Shown piece after piece: positions 40,129-50,148 of a stretch of DNA of 64,000 nt (position 1 is its first letter; each line of letters opens with the position of its first letter). Source of the stretch: an uncultured Prevotellaceae bacterium (GTDB lineage Bacteria > Bacteroidota > Bacteroidia > Bacteroidales > UBA3663). Position numbers and translations under genes: made by a program. The notes beneath the pieces were generated by a model. That model was given only the letters and a program-made list of their open reading frames with translations. It made no database searches and was not told the DNA's origin. Location of the stretch: contig ONNR01000009.1 of NCBI GenBank assembly GCA_900319235.1, positions 1 through 64,000 on the forward strand. Reading direction: 5' to 3'.

Positions 40129-42474
40129 TTATGGTCTAAAGGAACGGCGCACGCCGCGACGATGCTTGGCACCACTGGCGGGGTCGGCAGGGGCTGCAAT
40201 ATTGATGTTGATGTTGAGGGTCACTGTTGCACCATTGCATACCACGTAGTAGGTCAACTTCGAGTCGAGCGCTGTGGTCAGGTTTTCGGGATGGTTGGCG
40301 CCATAGACCACGCAGGCATCCTTGCGAAGTTCGAGGAAGCAGTAGTAGGCGGCATCAGCGCCCCATTCTACTGTCTCGCCATTGACATTGAGCCAATAGC
40401 CAGGAGCTTCGCCGGTATAGACAGGATCGCCCTCAGTGATCTGGCCATTGTACATCTTGAGCTCGCCATTCTGGAAAGCCTGGAAGATCTGATAGGTGGT
40501 CATCTTGAAGGCATTGCGGAGCGTTTCGCGTACATCGACCTCTTCCGAGCCCTCCCAGTTGGCATTGCAGGTCCAGGTCAGGTTGATGTCCTGGGTGAGG
40601 TTTTCAGGCTGACCTTCGGGAGCAGTCTCAGGATCGACATATTCGTTGATGACAATGTTGATCTTGAAGAGTTCAGCCTTGCCGTTGGCATAGCCACCGA
40701 ACTGCACGGTAACCTTGTCACCGGCATGGAGACGATCGGGGAACTGTCCTACCTTGATGACTCCATCGTAGAGACCGCAGAACACCGAGGCATTGTCTCC
40801 GTAAGAACCTACGAAGCCATCCAGATCATACCAGAAGGCGTTGGGATCGGCAGTGTAAGCCTGGGTGTAGGTGCCGTCTGCCTGTACGCCAAACCAAGTG
40901 ATCTCGTCGATGGAAGAGACTCCGAGGTCGGCAAAGAGTTTGCCGAAATCCTGACCAGGCACCTCTTCTGCCTCGTAGCCAAAGGTTGTCTCGGTTTCGA
41001 GGGTGAGTTCCTGCGTGTCAACCAGCGTGGCAGCGTTGATGTCGTCGCTGGCAGCAATGGTGAGCGTGATGTTGAAGAGAACGATCTTGCCATTGGCATA
41101 GGCACCGTAGTGAGCGGTAACCTGGTCACCAGCGTGCAGATGGTCGGGGTACTGACCCAGTTTGATGACACCGTCATAGAGACCGCAGAACACCGAGGCA
41201 TTGTCGCCCCAAGAGCCTACGTAACCATCCATATCGTACCAGAAGGCATTGGGATCGGCAGTGTAAGCCTGGGTGTAGGTGCCGTCAGGAAGAACGCCTA
41301 TCCAGGTGATATCGCCGAGCGAAGTGACACCGAGGTCGGCCATGGCCTTGTTCAGATCCTGTCCGGGCACTTCTACCGACTCGTAGCCGTAGGTTGTCTT
41401 CTGGATGAGGGAGAGATTCTGTGTATCTACCACCTCGGCAGCATTGATGTCGTCGCCAGCCTCGATGATGACGTGGATGGTGAGCAATTCAATCTTGTCG
41501 TTGGCAATGGCACCATACTGGATGGTGAGGTTGGTACCTGCTTCGAGACGAGCGGGGAACTGACCCACGACGATGGTGTCATTTACGTGTCCGCAATAGA
41601 CGGAAGCATCGTCACCCCACTGTCCGGCAAAGCCTTGCATATCGTACCAGAAGCCGTCGAAGTCGGCATTGTACTCCTGGGCATACGAGCCATCGGTCTT
41701 GACAGCGAGCCATGCAGCATCGTTGATCGACGAGATGCCGAGGTCAGAGATGAGTTTGTCGGCATCGAAGCCTGGAACGGTTTCGGCCTCGTAGCCATAG
41801 GTTGTCTTGGTCTTCAAGGTGAGCTCCTGGGTGCCCACAACGCTGGCAACAACTTCGCCACGCTCGGTAGCCTTGGCACGAATCACAACGGCAACACGAT
41901 AGTCCTGATAGCGCAGGCCTTCGATGAACTGATAGGTGGTGCCAGCCACACAGTGACCAGGATACTGACCAACGTTGAAGACTTCTGCTTCGGGGTCATA
42001 TTCTGCAAAGACATAGGCATCGGCGCCCCACTGGGTGACGTTGCCCTCAGCACTCCACCAGTGTCCCCATGAGGAGTTGGTGTTGGTCTTGGTCATGTTG
42101 TCGGCGTGGGTTGTGCCCTCGATGGCAAGACCGAGGATTTCGGGTGCACCTTCTTCTTCGGCAATGCCTGCGATGACCTGCTCGTGGGTGAGGCCGAAGA
42201 GTTGGGCAATCTGATCGATATCGACAGTGACGGTGGTGCCATCATAACTGCTCTCCGAAACATAGAACTCGCAGTCGTAGGTGAGCACCAGATCGGCATT
42301 GATGGTGTTGCGCATCACTTCGGCGATGGAGTCCTGACGGCGCATTTCGGCCAATTCGTCGGCGGTCAGCACATGATCGACCGAGAAGTTCTCATTGTCG
42401 CCGCAACTGGTCATCATCGGCAGTGCCATGATGCCGGCCAGAAGTGCAGTGGTTGAAATATGTTTGATATTCAT
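40129..42474 (-). CDS. Five-module DUF4859-like surface lipoprotein
   Basis: The 781-residue lipoprotein (signal ending MMTSC) has an N-terminal helical stretch and five related modules of about 120 residues at roughly 45-265, 270-395, 398-520, 522-640 and 645-765. The core of each module reads YNADFDGFWYDMQGFAGQWG, YTADPNAFWYDMDGYVGSWG or the like, then (S/A)VxCG and later YGAxANxK. Modules 3 and 4 are nearly identical (TADPNAFWYD, DNASVFCGLYDGVIK), a recent duplication that is also clear in the DNA. The C-terminus is basic (KHRRGVRRSFRP). It occupies the slot directly after SusD, where PULs encode surface glycan-binding proteins, so I infer a binding role. DUF4859 is assigned from memory. 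Confidence 0.75.
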   Translation of the reverse strand: MNIKHISTTALLAGIMALPMMTSCGDNENFSVDHVLTADELAEMRRQDSIAEVMRNTINADLVLTYDCEFYVSESSYDGTTVTVDIDQIAQLFGLTHEQVIAGIAEEEGAPEILGLAIEGTTHADNMTKTNTNSSWGHWWSAEGNVTQWGADAYVFAEYDPEAEVFNVGQYPGHCVAGTTYQFIEGLRYQDYRVAVVIRAKATERGEVVASVVGTQELTLKTKTTYGYEAETVPGFDADKLISDLGISSINDAAWLAVKTDGSYAQEYNADFDGFWYDMQGFAGQWGDDASVYCGHVNDTIVVGQFPARLEAGTNLTIQYGAIANDKIELLTIHVIIEAGDDINAAEVVDTQNLSLIQKTTYGYESVEVPGQDLNKAMADLGVTSLGDITWIGVLPDGTYTQAYTADPNAFWYDMDGYVGSWGDNASVFCGLYDGVIKLGQYPDHLHAGDQVTAHYGAYANGKIVLFNITLTIAASDDINAATLVDTQELTLETETTFGYEAEEVPGQDFGKLFADLGVSSIDEITWFGVQADGTYTQAYTADPNAFWYDLDGFVGSYGDNASVFCGLYDGVIKVGQFPDRLHAGDKVTVQFGGYANGKAELFKINIVINEYVDPETAPEGQPENLTQDINLTWTCNANWEGSEEVDVRETLRNAFKMTTYQIFQAFQNGELKMYNGQITEGDPVYTGEAPGYWLNVNGETVEWGADAAYYCFLELRKDACVVYGANHPENLTTALDSKLTYYVVCNGATVTLNININIAAPADPASGAKHRRGVRRSFRP

Positions 42475-42515
42475 AATTCAGTCTTCTTTATATATTATGT
42501 AATGTGTCTTTCTCG

Positions 42516-44210
42516 TTAGTCGGTATAGCCCGGGTTCTGGACGAGGCTCTGGTTGGCATCACGCGCATCCTTCGGGATGGGGAAGTAGTTCCAGTGGGTC
42601 TCGGTGGTAGCGTCCTTGCAGAACCACGATTTGCCGTTGAATACATTGCGGCCATCGGCCATCTTGAAGCGGATCAGGTCCTGACGACGATGATGTTCGC
42701 CGACGAACTCCCAAGCGAGGTCATCCAGCAGACCGCCGAGTTCGATGTCGTCGCCACCCTCGCTGGTGAAGACGTGGCTGCCCCAGTTGGTGACTCCTTC
42801 GCCTGTGTATTCGTCATGACCGTAGGCATAGACCGAACCGGCACGAAGCTGACCGGCATTGCGCTTGGCCTTGCTCGAAGAGTCGAAGGCACGGGCACGT
42901 ACCTCGGAGATGAGGCGGGCAGCCTCCTCGTCGTTGGCGGTGCTGATGCGGAGCAGACACTCTGCCTTGATGAACATGGCATCGGCGAGGCGATAGAAGG
43001 CAACATCGTCGCCATAGGTGCCCTTGTCCTCAGGAACGATTTCGTTCTTCACGAAGCGATAGCCTTCCTGCATGTATGCACCTGGGTTGTCGATGGAGTG
43101 TACCATCTTCGAATAGTTGAGGTAGCCGGTGCCCGACCAGTCGTCGTTCGAGAAGGGGATGGGGTCGCCTGCCTGTGGGGTGTAGGTGCCATCGGCATTC
43201 TTCACGGCAGCATACTGGATGCCATGGGCCCAGGTCAGGTCGAAACGCTTGTCCTCGGGATCGTAGGTGTCGATGAACTGCGGGATGGCGCACGAACCGT
43301 TCCAGGGTGAACCTGAATAGCCGTAGGCAGCAGCACCTGCGCCAACGAGGCACTTGTTGACATTGTAATTGTGGGAAGCGTGCTTCGAATCGAGAGGGAT
43401 GGCGAAGATGACTTCGGGTGAGCCCGAGATGTCAGCCTTGAAGTTGTCCTCGTAGTGTGCAGCCAGCGAGTAGCCACCGTTGTCGATCACGTCGTTCACT
43501 TCGGCGAGCGCCTTTTGGTAGTACTCGTTGCCCGAAGCATCGAAATAGGCATTGTAGTTGAGGTAGAGCTTGGCAAGCGTCATGTCGGCAGCGAAACGAT
43601 TGGCATAGCCAAAGACGTGGTCGGTACCAAGGTCCTGCTTGATGGCCTCCATCTCCGAAACTACGAAGTTGAATACCTCTTCGGCGGTGTTCTGCTGAGG
43701 CAGATAGCCTGCTTCAACCTGCTGAGTGGTCTCAATGGGGACGTTGCGGAAGGCATCGAAGAGCATATAATAGACCTGGGCGCGAAGGAAGCGCATCTGA
43801 GCGCGTTCGTAGGCCTTTTCTTCGGGCAGCACGTCGAGACACTGGTTGCAGTATCCGATGCAGACGTAGCCGTTGTACCACAGGTTGTAGGGGTGCTCCT
43901 GGTTCGAAGTCCAGTTGTGCTTGTGCATGTTGATGTAAAGGTCGCCCCAGCCTACACCGATGCGCTTGGGTGTGCAATAGAGGTCGCCGCACTCTTCCTG
44001 CAGGTCGAAGTAACCGTTCCAGGTCCAGTAGATATAGCGGAAGTTGGCCAAGGCTTCGCCCATCATGAATCCGACCACGTTCTCGTCCTCGGTGTCGATG
44101 GATTGATCGGTCAGGGCATCATATACGGTCTCGTCGAGGTTGGTGCAGGAGGTGGTGAGACTCAGGGCTGCACAACAGGTAAGGCCAATGAATATATTCT
44201 TGAGTTTCAT
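42516..44210 (-). CDS. SusD-family outer-membrane lipoprotein of the PUL
   Basis: The 564-residue lipoprotein has a signal ending SLTTSC, then TNLDETVYDALTDQ, a typical SusD start. The TPR-like region has AQMRFLRAQVYYMLFDAFRN at about 130-150, and the late conserved block LAWEFVGEHHRRQDLIRFKM is near 500. I start at the ATG at 44210; four more codons up to an ATG at 44222 are possible. The SusC stop lies 14 bp upstream. It binds the incoming oligosaccharide or glycopeptide at the surface and closes the SusC channel. Confidence 0.94.
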   Translation of the reverse strand: MKLKNIFIGLTCCAALSLTTSCTNLDETVYDALTDQSIDTEDENVVGFMMGEALANFRYIYWTWNGYFDLQEECGDLYCTPKRIGVGWGDLYINMHKHNWTSNQEHPYNLWYNGYVCIGYCNQCLDVLPEEKAYERAQMRFLRAQVYYMLFDAFRNVPIETTQQVEAGYLPQQNTAEEVFNFVVSEMEAIKQDLGTDHVFGYANRFAADMTLAKLYLNYNAYFDASGNEYYQKALAEVNDVIDNGGYSLAAHYEDNFKADISGSPEVIFAIPLDSKHASHNYNVNKCLVGAGAAAYGYSGSPWNGSCAIPQFIDTYDPEDKRFDLTWAHGIQYAAVKNADGTYTPQAGDPIPFSNDDWSGTGYLNYSKMVHSIDNPGAYMQEGYRFVKNEIVPEDKGTYGDDVAFYRLADAMFIKAECLLRISTANDEEAARLISEVRARAFDSSSKAKRNAGQLRAGSVYAYGHDEYTGEGVTNWGSHVFTSEGGDDIELGGLLDDLAWEFVGEHHRRQDLIRFKMADGRNVFNGKSWFCKDATTETHWNYFPIPKDARDANQSLVQNPGYTD

Positions 44211-44224
44211 ACTGTTTGTCATTT

Positions 44225-47200
44225 TTAGAAGTTGATGTTAAGACCGATTGTCCAGCTGCGTACTGTCGGGTACTTGTCGCGGCTGTCGACACCTGGGGTG
44301 AGGAAGTAGTTCGAAACCTCGGGGTCGAGGCCTGAGTAGCCTGTGATGCAGAAGAGGTTCTGGCCGCTGACGTAGAGGCGTGCGCTCTTGATGTACTTCT
44401 TAAGCGTATCGCTCTTTGGAGCAAAGGTGTAGCCAAGGGTAGCCGACTGGAGCTTGATGAAGTCGCCATCCTCGAGGTGATCGCTCCAGAAGCCTTGTGC
44501 CATCGAGTTGGAGAGAGCCACCATGATCTGCTGGCCGTTCTCGTCGAGGGCAGGTGTGCCGTCGGGATTGATGGCAGCGTGCAGGTCAGCTGCACACTTC
44601 AGGCGGTTATAGGCGATGGAGTTGTTCTCGTAGAATGCGCGCTGCTCGTTGAGGATCTGGTAGTCGAACTGACCGGTGAACTGCAGCGAGAGGTCGAAAT
44701 CGCGATAGCGGAAGGTGTTGTTCCAACCCATATAGACCGAAGGCAGACCATTGCCCAGGCGCTGGCGATTGGACTCGAGGTTATAGCTTGAATCCCATTC
44801 CTTGGCAACCCAGTTGCCGTCGGCATCCTTCACTTCGACAAGGACTACGCCGTTCTTCGAAACGCCTACCGACTTGAGGCCCCAGAAGTCGCCCAGCGTG
44901 TGGTCGATCTCCATGCAGTGGGTAGGCAGGGAGATTGGGTCGGACAGACCGCCCCAGAGTTCCTGGAAGTTGTCGGTCTCGTAGAGGTCGTTGCTGAGGC
45001 TGAGCAGCTTGTTGGTGTTGTGCGAAAGGGTGAGGGTGGTATGCCAGCTGAAGTTCTTGGTCTCGACAGGTGTGGCGTTGATGAGCACCTCGACGCCCGT
45101 GTTGCGCATCTGACCCACATTGGCAGTGGTCTGGCTGTACATGTTGGGCGGGACGGGCACGGCATAGTCGTAAAGCAGATCGACGGTCTTCTTGGTATAG
45201 ACATCGACCGAACCGCTCAGGCGATTGCCCAGCACGGCCCAATCAAGGCCTACGTTGAACTCCTTGGTCTTCTCCCACTTGAGGTTCGGATTGGGGTTTT
45301 GGATTACTTTGAGCGACTGTGCCCACGTGCCGTCGGTGTTGCGATGCCAGCCGTAGGTGTCGTAGTCGAACATGGTGAGCGAAAGGTAGGATGACGATGG
45401 GATGACGCCTGTGACGCCGTAACCGGCACGGAGTTTGAGGTTGTCGAGCCAGGTGAGGCCCTTCATCCACGATTCGTTGATGATGTTCCAGCCGAACGAT
45501 GCCGATGGGAAGTTTCCCCACTTGTTGTTGGCACCGAACTTCGAGCTGCCTTCACGACGAATGGAGAGCATCACGTTGTAGCGGTTGTCGTAACCATAGC
45601 TGAGACGTCCGAAGAAACCGATGAGGGTGTCGTCGCTCTTGTAGGAGCTCATCGAGGCGGTATGATCCTCGTCGGTGAGGAAGGTACCTTGTCCGAGGCT
45701 GTTGTAGAGATAACTTGAGGTCGGGAAGTTGGAGTTGCCGGCGCTGAAGCCGTCATATACATTGTAGAGGCAGGAGTAACCAGCCAGGGCATTGATGCGG
45801 TGACGACCCAGGGTGTTCTCGTACTTGGTGGTGATTTCGAGATTGTCCGAGCGGCTGTTCGACGACGACTTGCTGGCCGAACCGTTGGTGGTGCTTGGAG
45901 CAAGGGTGTAGTAGCGATGGTCATACCAGTTCTCGCCTTCACCGTGATATTCGTCCATCGAGAGCATAAGGTTGGTGACCCAACCCTTGATGGGCTCGGC
46001 CGAGATATTACCCGTGATGCGTGCATCGTGGGTGCGGGTGTCGCCGATGTGCTCGTTCTGGATCTCGACGGGGTTGTAGTACTGGAAGCGGCTAAACTCC
46101 TCGTAGTAGGTGCCATCGCTGTTGTAGATGGGCGAAGATGGGTTGTGGATCAAAGCCTGGCGATAGACGTAGGAGTTGCTGTTGTTGGTGTTCTTGTGAC
46201 GGCTATAAAGCGCGTTGAGGTTGACCTTGATGATGTCGTTGAGGAAGTACTGAGTCACGTCAAGTTGCATCTTGAGGTCGTTGGAGTCAGAACGGCGCAT
46301 GATACCGAGTTCGTCCGAGAAGGTGACGTTGGCTGAATAGGTGTTGCTCTTGCCGCCGCCGTTGATGCTAAGCGAATGGTTGTGCATCGAACCTGCCTTG
46401 AGGGTGACAGCCTTGAGCCAGTCGGTTTCGTAGCCTTCGTACGAGAAGTTGGTGCGACCGTAGATGATGTCGTGGGTATCCATGAAGTCGGCGGTCTTGT
46501 ACCAGTTGCTGAACGATACATATCCGTTGTAGGTGACTTCGGCCTTCTGCTCGCGATGACCCGTCTTGGTGGTGATGATGATGACACCGTTGGCACCACG
46601 GGTACCGTAGATGGCAGCTGCCGAGGCATCCTTCAGCACATCGATCGAAGCGATGTTTTCGGGAGCAACAGTCGAAAGCGAACCTTCGATACCATCGACG
46701 AGGACGAGCGGGGTGACGTCACCATGGATGGTGGTGATACCGCGGAGCATGATGCTTGAGGTGGCATTGGGGTCGCCACTCGACTTGACGATGGAGAGAC
46801 CGGCTACCTTACCCTTGATGAGTTCGGCAGCATCGCTGATCTTGCCGTTGGTGAAGTCTTCCGACTTGACGCTGGCAACGGCTGAGGTGATGTCGGCGGT
46901 CTTCATGGTGCCGTAACCAACGACTACGACGTCTTCGAGGAGTTCGCTGTCTTCTTCGAGCACTACCTTGACTCTGCCACGGGAATCAGGAGTGACTTCC
47001 TGTGTCGTGTAACCGATGAAACTGACACGCAGGACGCTGCGTGTGCTGGGAACTTCGAGGGAGAAACGACCGTCCATATCGGTCATCGTACCCTTCTGTG
47101 TGCCTTGAAGGACGACATTGGCCCCTGCGATGGGTTCGCCCTGACGGTCGGTGACTGTACCACTGACCACGATGCCTTTCTGCTGAGGCTGCTGCATGGG

Positions 47201-47296
47201 AGCGGCTTCGGCCTCGCTGGCCAGGATGGGGGTCACGCCAGTGAGTGCCAATAGGCACAGGCTGACAAGCGCTGATGCGCTGCTGACTTTTTTCAT
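44225..47296 (-). CDS. SusC-family TonB-dependent transporter of the PUL
   Basis: The 1023-residue protein has a signal peptide, a carboxypeptidase-like domain (VSGTVTDRQGEPIAGANVVL) at about 38-115, and the plug start EDVVVVGYGTMKTADITSAV followed by IASIDVLKDASAAAIYGTRG at about 125-240. The barrel ends in TVRSWTIGLNINF. It carries nutrient across the outer membrane using TonB energy, with the SusD protein encoded next. The gene lies 111 bp after the GH127 gene on the same strand, with a TATTCCG-type repeat in the spacer, so it is either internal to a GH127-led operon or starts its own. Confidence 0.95.
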   Translation of the reverse strand: MKKVSSASALVSLCLLALTGVTPILASEAEAAPMQQPQQKGIVVSGTVTDRQGEPIAGANVVLQGTQKGTMTDMDGRFSLEVPSTRSVLRVSFIGYTTQEVTPDSRGRVKVVLEEDSELLEDVVVVGYGTMKTADITSAVASVKSEDFTNGKISDAAELIKGKVAGLSIVKSSGDPNATSSIMLRGITTIHGDVTPLVLVDGIEGSLSTVAPENIASIDVLKDASAAAIYGTRGANGVIIITTKTGHREQKAEVTYNGYVSFSNWYKTADFMDTHDIIYGRTNFSYEGYETDWLKAVTLKAGSMHNHSLSINGGGKSNTYSANVTFSDELGIMRRSDSNDLKMQLDVTQYFLNDIIKVNLNALYSRHKNTNNSNSYVYRQALIHNPSSPIYNSDGTYYEEFSRFQYYNPVEIQNEHIGDTRTHDARITGNISAEPIKGWVTNLMLSMDEYHGEGENWYDHRYYTLAPSTTNGSASKSSSNSRSDNLEITTKYENTLGRHRINALAGYSCLYNVYDGFSAGNSNFPTSSYLYNSLGQGTFLTDEDHTASMSSYKSDDTLIGFFGRLSYGYDNRYNVMLSIRREGSSKFGANNKWGNFPSASFGWNIINESWMKGLTWLDNLKLRAGYGVTGVIPSSSYLSLTMFDYDTYGWHRNTDGTWAQSLKVIQNPNPNLKWEKTKEFNVGLDWAVLGNRLSGSVDVYTKKTVDLLYDYAVPVPPNMYSQTTANVGQMRNTGVEVLINATPVETKNFSWHTTLTLSHNTNKLLSLSNDLYETDNFQELWGGLSDPISLPTHCMEIDHTLGDFWGLKSVGVSKNGVVLVEVKDADGNWVAKEWDSSYNLESNRQRLGNGLPSVYMGWNNTFRYRDFDLSLQFTGQFDYQILNEQRAFYENNSIAYNRLKCAADLHAAINPDGTPALDENGQQIMVALSNSMAQGFWSDHLEDGDFIKLQSATLGYTFAPKSDTLKKYIKSARLYVSGQNLFCITGYSGLDPEVSNYFLTPGVDSRDKYPTVRSWTIGLNINF

Positions 47297-47344
47297 GTTG
47301 TTGTTTTTGTTTGGTTTTAGTTATTTTGTTGTGATTTTGTTTCT

Positions 47345-47402
47345 CTTTTTTCGGAATGTCGGTATTCCGTTATTCCGGTATTCCGAAATCCCGCGATATC
47401 CG
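47345..47402. repeat. TATTCCG junction repeat
   Basis: TCGGAATGTCGG, TATTCCGT, TATTCCGG and TATTCCGAAATCCCG lie between the SusC start and the GH127 stop: a degenerate 8-base word that I see nowhere else in the window. Confidence 0.6.
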
Positions 47403-47407
47403 AATCC

Positions 47408-49903
47408 TCACTCCACCTTCCACTCGATGATGCCGCCGCTCTCGCCCTTCTGGAGCTGGGCAGCGATCTGGATGGCAGTGGTGGTGACGGGTTCGAAGTG
47501 GATGGTGTTGTATTTGTCCTTTTCTACACCATAGGTTTCGTTGTCACCGACGAGTCGAACCTCCTCCCAGCGGTCGCGTGCGTTCTTGTAGTAGAGTTTC
47601 CAGCTCTCGGGCACGCGGAAGTTGCCGTCGTAGTGGTCGAAGTCGAGCCAATAGACGCTGGTCGAAGTGATGGTCTCGGGCTTGTCAAACTGATAGGAGA
47701 TGGTGACGGGCTTGCCGTACTGGAGCCACCAGTAGTGATAGGGCTTCGAAGTGTCGCTCGAACGCTTGGGTTCCCATTGGTCGTTCACACCCCATGCCCA
47801 TTCCTCTTCGGAGGCCGAGACGGGCGCATCCTTCTGGATGGGAGCGCGGAAGATGAGCGAACGGGCACGGCTTGCGATGGTGGGCTCGGGAGTGATGCGT
47901 GCGGCCTGCTTGTCTGCTGCAATCCAGACCTCCATCTGGTTGGCACCACGGTTGTCCCAGGTGGAATAGGGGATGAGCTTCACGGGAACGTCGGTGAGTG
48001 TGCTGTCTTTCTGAATCTCTTGGGCTGTTGCCTGGAGCGTCATCACGCCACCGAGAAGGTCTTTTTCGAAACTTGGGGTGAATGCTGTGCCCTGGGGAAT
48101 GATCTTGTTGAAGACGATGCTGTCCTTCTGGTCCACACCTTCGAGGCAATAGACGATGGGGCCACGCTGTACGGCGAGTTTGCCAAGGTCGTCTTCGGCA
48201 TTCGGGTTGGCTTCGATTTGGCGAACGTCCATGGGAAGTTCGAGCGAAATCTTGTCGCCGGCCTTCCAGTCACGGACGATGGTGAAATATCCGTCCTTGC
48301 TGCTGAAGGCAGGCTTGATCTTCTTTCCGTTGACCATGACGACGTAGGGATTTGCCTTGTCGGTGAAGTGGTAGAGGTCGGTGGGAACGGGAGCATCCTG
48401 CGACCAGCCTGGGATGCGCAGACGAAGGGCGAAGTTGTGTGCCGTTTCGGGATTCACTTCGAGTGTTATGGCACCCTCCCACGGATAATCGGTGATCTGC
48501 TTGATGCTGACCTTGCCGCCTTCGGTCTCTATCTCTGCCTCGCTCTGGATGTAGAGGTTCACGTAGATGTCGTTCGCCTGTGTAGCATACATGTAAAGGG
48601 GAACGCTGGCAACGAAACGGGTGATGTTGCCTGGGCAGCAGGCGCATCCGAACCAGGCCTGACGCTCATGTTCGCCCATCGATTCGAGCGGATTGTCGTA
48701 GAAGAACTTGTCGCCTGAAAGCGAAACGCCCGAGATGACACCATTGTATAATGCGCGTTCATAGACGTCGGCATACTTGGCATCGCCCGTGGCAAGGAAC
48801 ATGCGGTAGTTCCAATAGACGTTGGCGATGGCAGCACAGGTCTCGCAGTAGGCTGTGTGGTTGTTGAGTTCGTAGTTGGGGCCAAAGCCTTCGCCCTGTG
48901 CGCGGCTGCCGATGCCTCCGGTGATGAAGAGTTTCTTGCTGGCCATATTATTCCAGATGCGGGTGATGGCCTGCTGGTAGGCAGTATCGCCTGTCAGGGC
49001 TGCCACGTCGGCGACGCCACTGTAGAGGTATCCTGCACGTACGGCATGGCCTACGATCTCCTCCTGCTCGAGGATGGGCATGTGGTCCTGGCTGTACATG
49101 CTGGGCTGGTGTCCGTCGGTGCAGCGTCCGGTCTCCTCGACGAAGTATTTGGCCTCGTCAAGATATTTCTGGTCGCCCGTTACCTTATATAATTTAGCAA
49201 GGGCCATCTCGATGATGGGGTGCCCGCTGGGACGATGAATCTGTCCTTCGTTCGGACCAAACACCTGGCAGACGAGGTCGGCATTCCTGATGGCTACGTC
49301 GAGCAGCGAACGTTTGCCTGTGGCACGATAATGCGCAACGGCAGCCTCGTAGAGGTGACCCGAATTGTAGAGTTCGTGGCTGTTGATCTTTTCCCAGCGA
49401 CGGGTGCCCCACCAGCCCGACAGACGAGTGCAGCGGTTGGTGACACAGGTGGTCAGATAGCCGTCTTCCTCCTGGGCTGCTGCAATGATGGTGATGACGC
49501 TATCGAGATAGTGGTCGAGTTGGGCATCGTAATGTGCGGCGAGCGAATAGGAGGCACCTTCGATGACCTTGTAGGGATCGGTGTCGTCGAACGAGAAGTC
49601 GCCGCGATGCTCACCCTTCTTCAGTCCACTGGCAATGGCAAAATTGTCGAAGCGACCGTTGATTTCGCACTGGTGGAAGGCCGAAGGGATGCTGACGGTG
49701 CGATTGGTCTCGATGCGCGGAGCCCAGAATCCATCGGTAATATGTACCTGCGTGAAGGGAACCTCCTGGATGGAGGCAGCAGGCTGCTGATAGTCGGGAA
49801 GGGAACTTGTGCATGCCGTAAGAGCCAGAAGGCTCACGCAAATGGCCCCTACGAGAGGCCGAGGGAGGTAGTTTGCGGGTTGGCGTTTCATGCTGTTGCT
49901 CAT
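47408..49903 (-). CDS. GH127 beta-L-arabinofuranosidase lipoprotein
   Basis: The 831-residue protein has a lipoprotein signal ending LLALTAC. An (alpha/alpha)6-barrel glycosidase domain contains SFDDTDPYKVIEGASYSLAA near the start. Both halves of the GH127 Zn-thiolate site are visible: AYCETCAAI (Glu and Cys, about 353-355) and WFGCACCPGN (Cys pair near 420). In HypBA1 of Bifidobacterium the equivalent residues are Glu338, Cys340, Cys417 and Cys418, with Cys417 as nucleophile. The C-terminal beta domains include an F5/8-type-like stretch (TSTSVYWLDFDHYDGNFRVP). I start at 49903; an upstream extension to 49969 would run into the promoter area. It is paralogous to the gene at 54379. It probably removes beta-1,2-linked L-Araf or Hyp-linked Araf. 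Confidence 0.92.
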   Translation of the reverse strand: MSNSMKRQPANYLPRPLVGAICVSLLALTACTSSLPDYQQPAASIQEVPFTQVHITDGFWAPRIETNRTVSIPSAFHQCEINGRFDNFAIASGLKKGEHRGDFSFDDTDPYKVIEGASYSLAAHYDAQLDHYLDSVITIIAAAQEEDGYLTTCVTNRCTRLSGWWGTRRWEKINSHELYNSGHLYEAAVAHYRATGKRSLLDVAIRNADLVCQVFGPNEGQIHRPSGHPIIEMALAKLYKVTGDQKYLDEAKYFVEETGRCTDGHQPSMYSQDHMPILEQEEIVGHAVRAGYLYSGVADVAALTGDTAYQQAITRIWNNMASKKLFITGGIGSRAQGEGFGPNYELNNHTAYCETCAAIANVYWNYRMFLATGDAKYADVYERALYNGVISGVSLSGDKFFYDNPLESMGEHERQAWFGCACCPGNITRFVASVPLYMYATQANDIYVNLYIQSEAEIETEGGKVSIKQITDYPWEGAITLEVNPETAHNFALRLRIPGWSQDAPVPTDLYHFTDKANPYVVMVNGKKIKPAFSSKDGYFTIVRDWKAGDKISLELPMDVRQIEANPNAEDDLGKLAVQRGPIVYCLEGVDQKDSIVFNKIIPQGTAFTPSFEKDLLGGVMTLQATAQEIQKDSTLTDVPVKLIPYSTWDNRGANQMEVWIAADKQAARITPEPTIASRARSLIFRAPIQKDAPVSASEEEWAWGVNDQWEPKRSSDTSKPYHYWWLQYGKPVTISYQFDKPETITSTSVYWLDFDHYDGNFRVPESWKLYYKNARDRWEEVRLVGDNETYGVEKDKYNTIHFEPVTTTAIQIAAQLQKGESGGIIEWKVE

Positions 49904-50077
49904 TTTTTTGTGCGTAGATGTTATAAATTTTGCCGCAAAAGTCGGCATTTTTTGCCAAAGGCGATGCAACTATCGTCCGAAAGTGTGGTAATATCGTCCA
50001 AAGAGGAAAAATTATTGTTTTGGATGATTGTTTCGTCTTTTTAGACTATTTTGTTAACATTTTATACCTTTTCTTAG

Positions 50078-50085
50078 TATCTTTG
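50078..50085 (+). promoter_or_regulatory. Bacteroidetes -7 element of the GH97-GH43-GH127 operon
   Basis: TATCTTTG at 50078-50085 is an exact -7. TTTTG at 50049-50053 is a possible -33 but 24 bp away. It lies 63 bp before the GH97 ATG in the 245-bp divergent region shared with the minus-strand GH127 gene. On the minus strand only GACTTTTG (near 49935-49945) is a weak -7, as expected for a regulator-dependent promoter. Confidence 0.7.
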
Positions 50086-50097
50086 CGGCGTCTAATT

Positions 50098-50140
50098 CAT
50101 TGTTTTCGTCTATTTCGCTATTTTCGTCCTTTTCGGAATT
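50098..50140. repeat. TTTTCGTC junction repeat before GH97
   Basis: TTTTCGTC, TATTTCGC, TATTTTCGTCC and TTTTCGGAATTC form a degenerate 9- to 10-base word in the untranslated leader. Confidence 0.5.
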
Positions 50141-50148
50141 CAAATAAT

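Noticed and set aside
49930..50148. 73-codon N-terminal extension of the GH97 gene
   Set aside because: It contains the promoter and leader; the signal peptide begins at the ATG at 50149.
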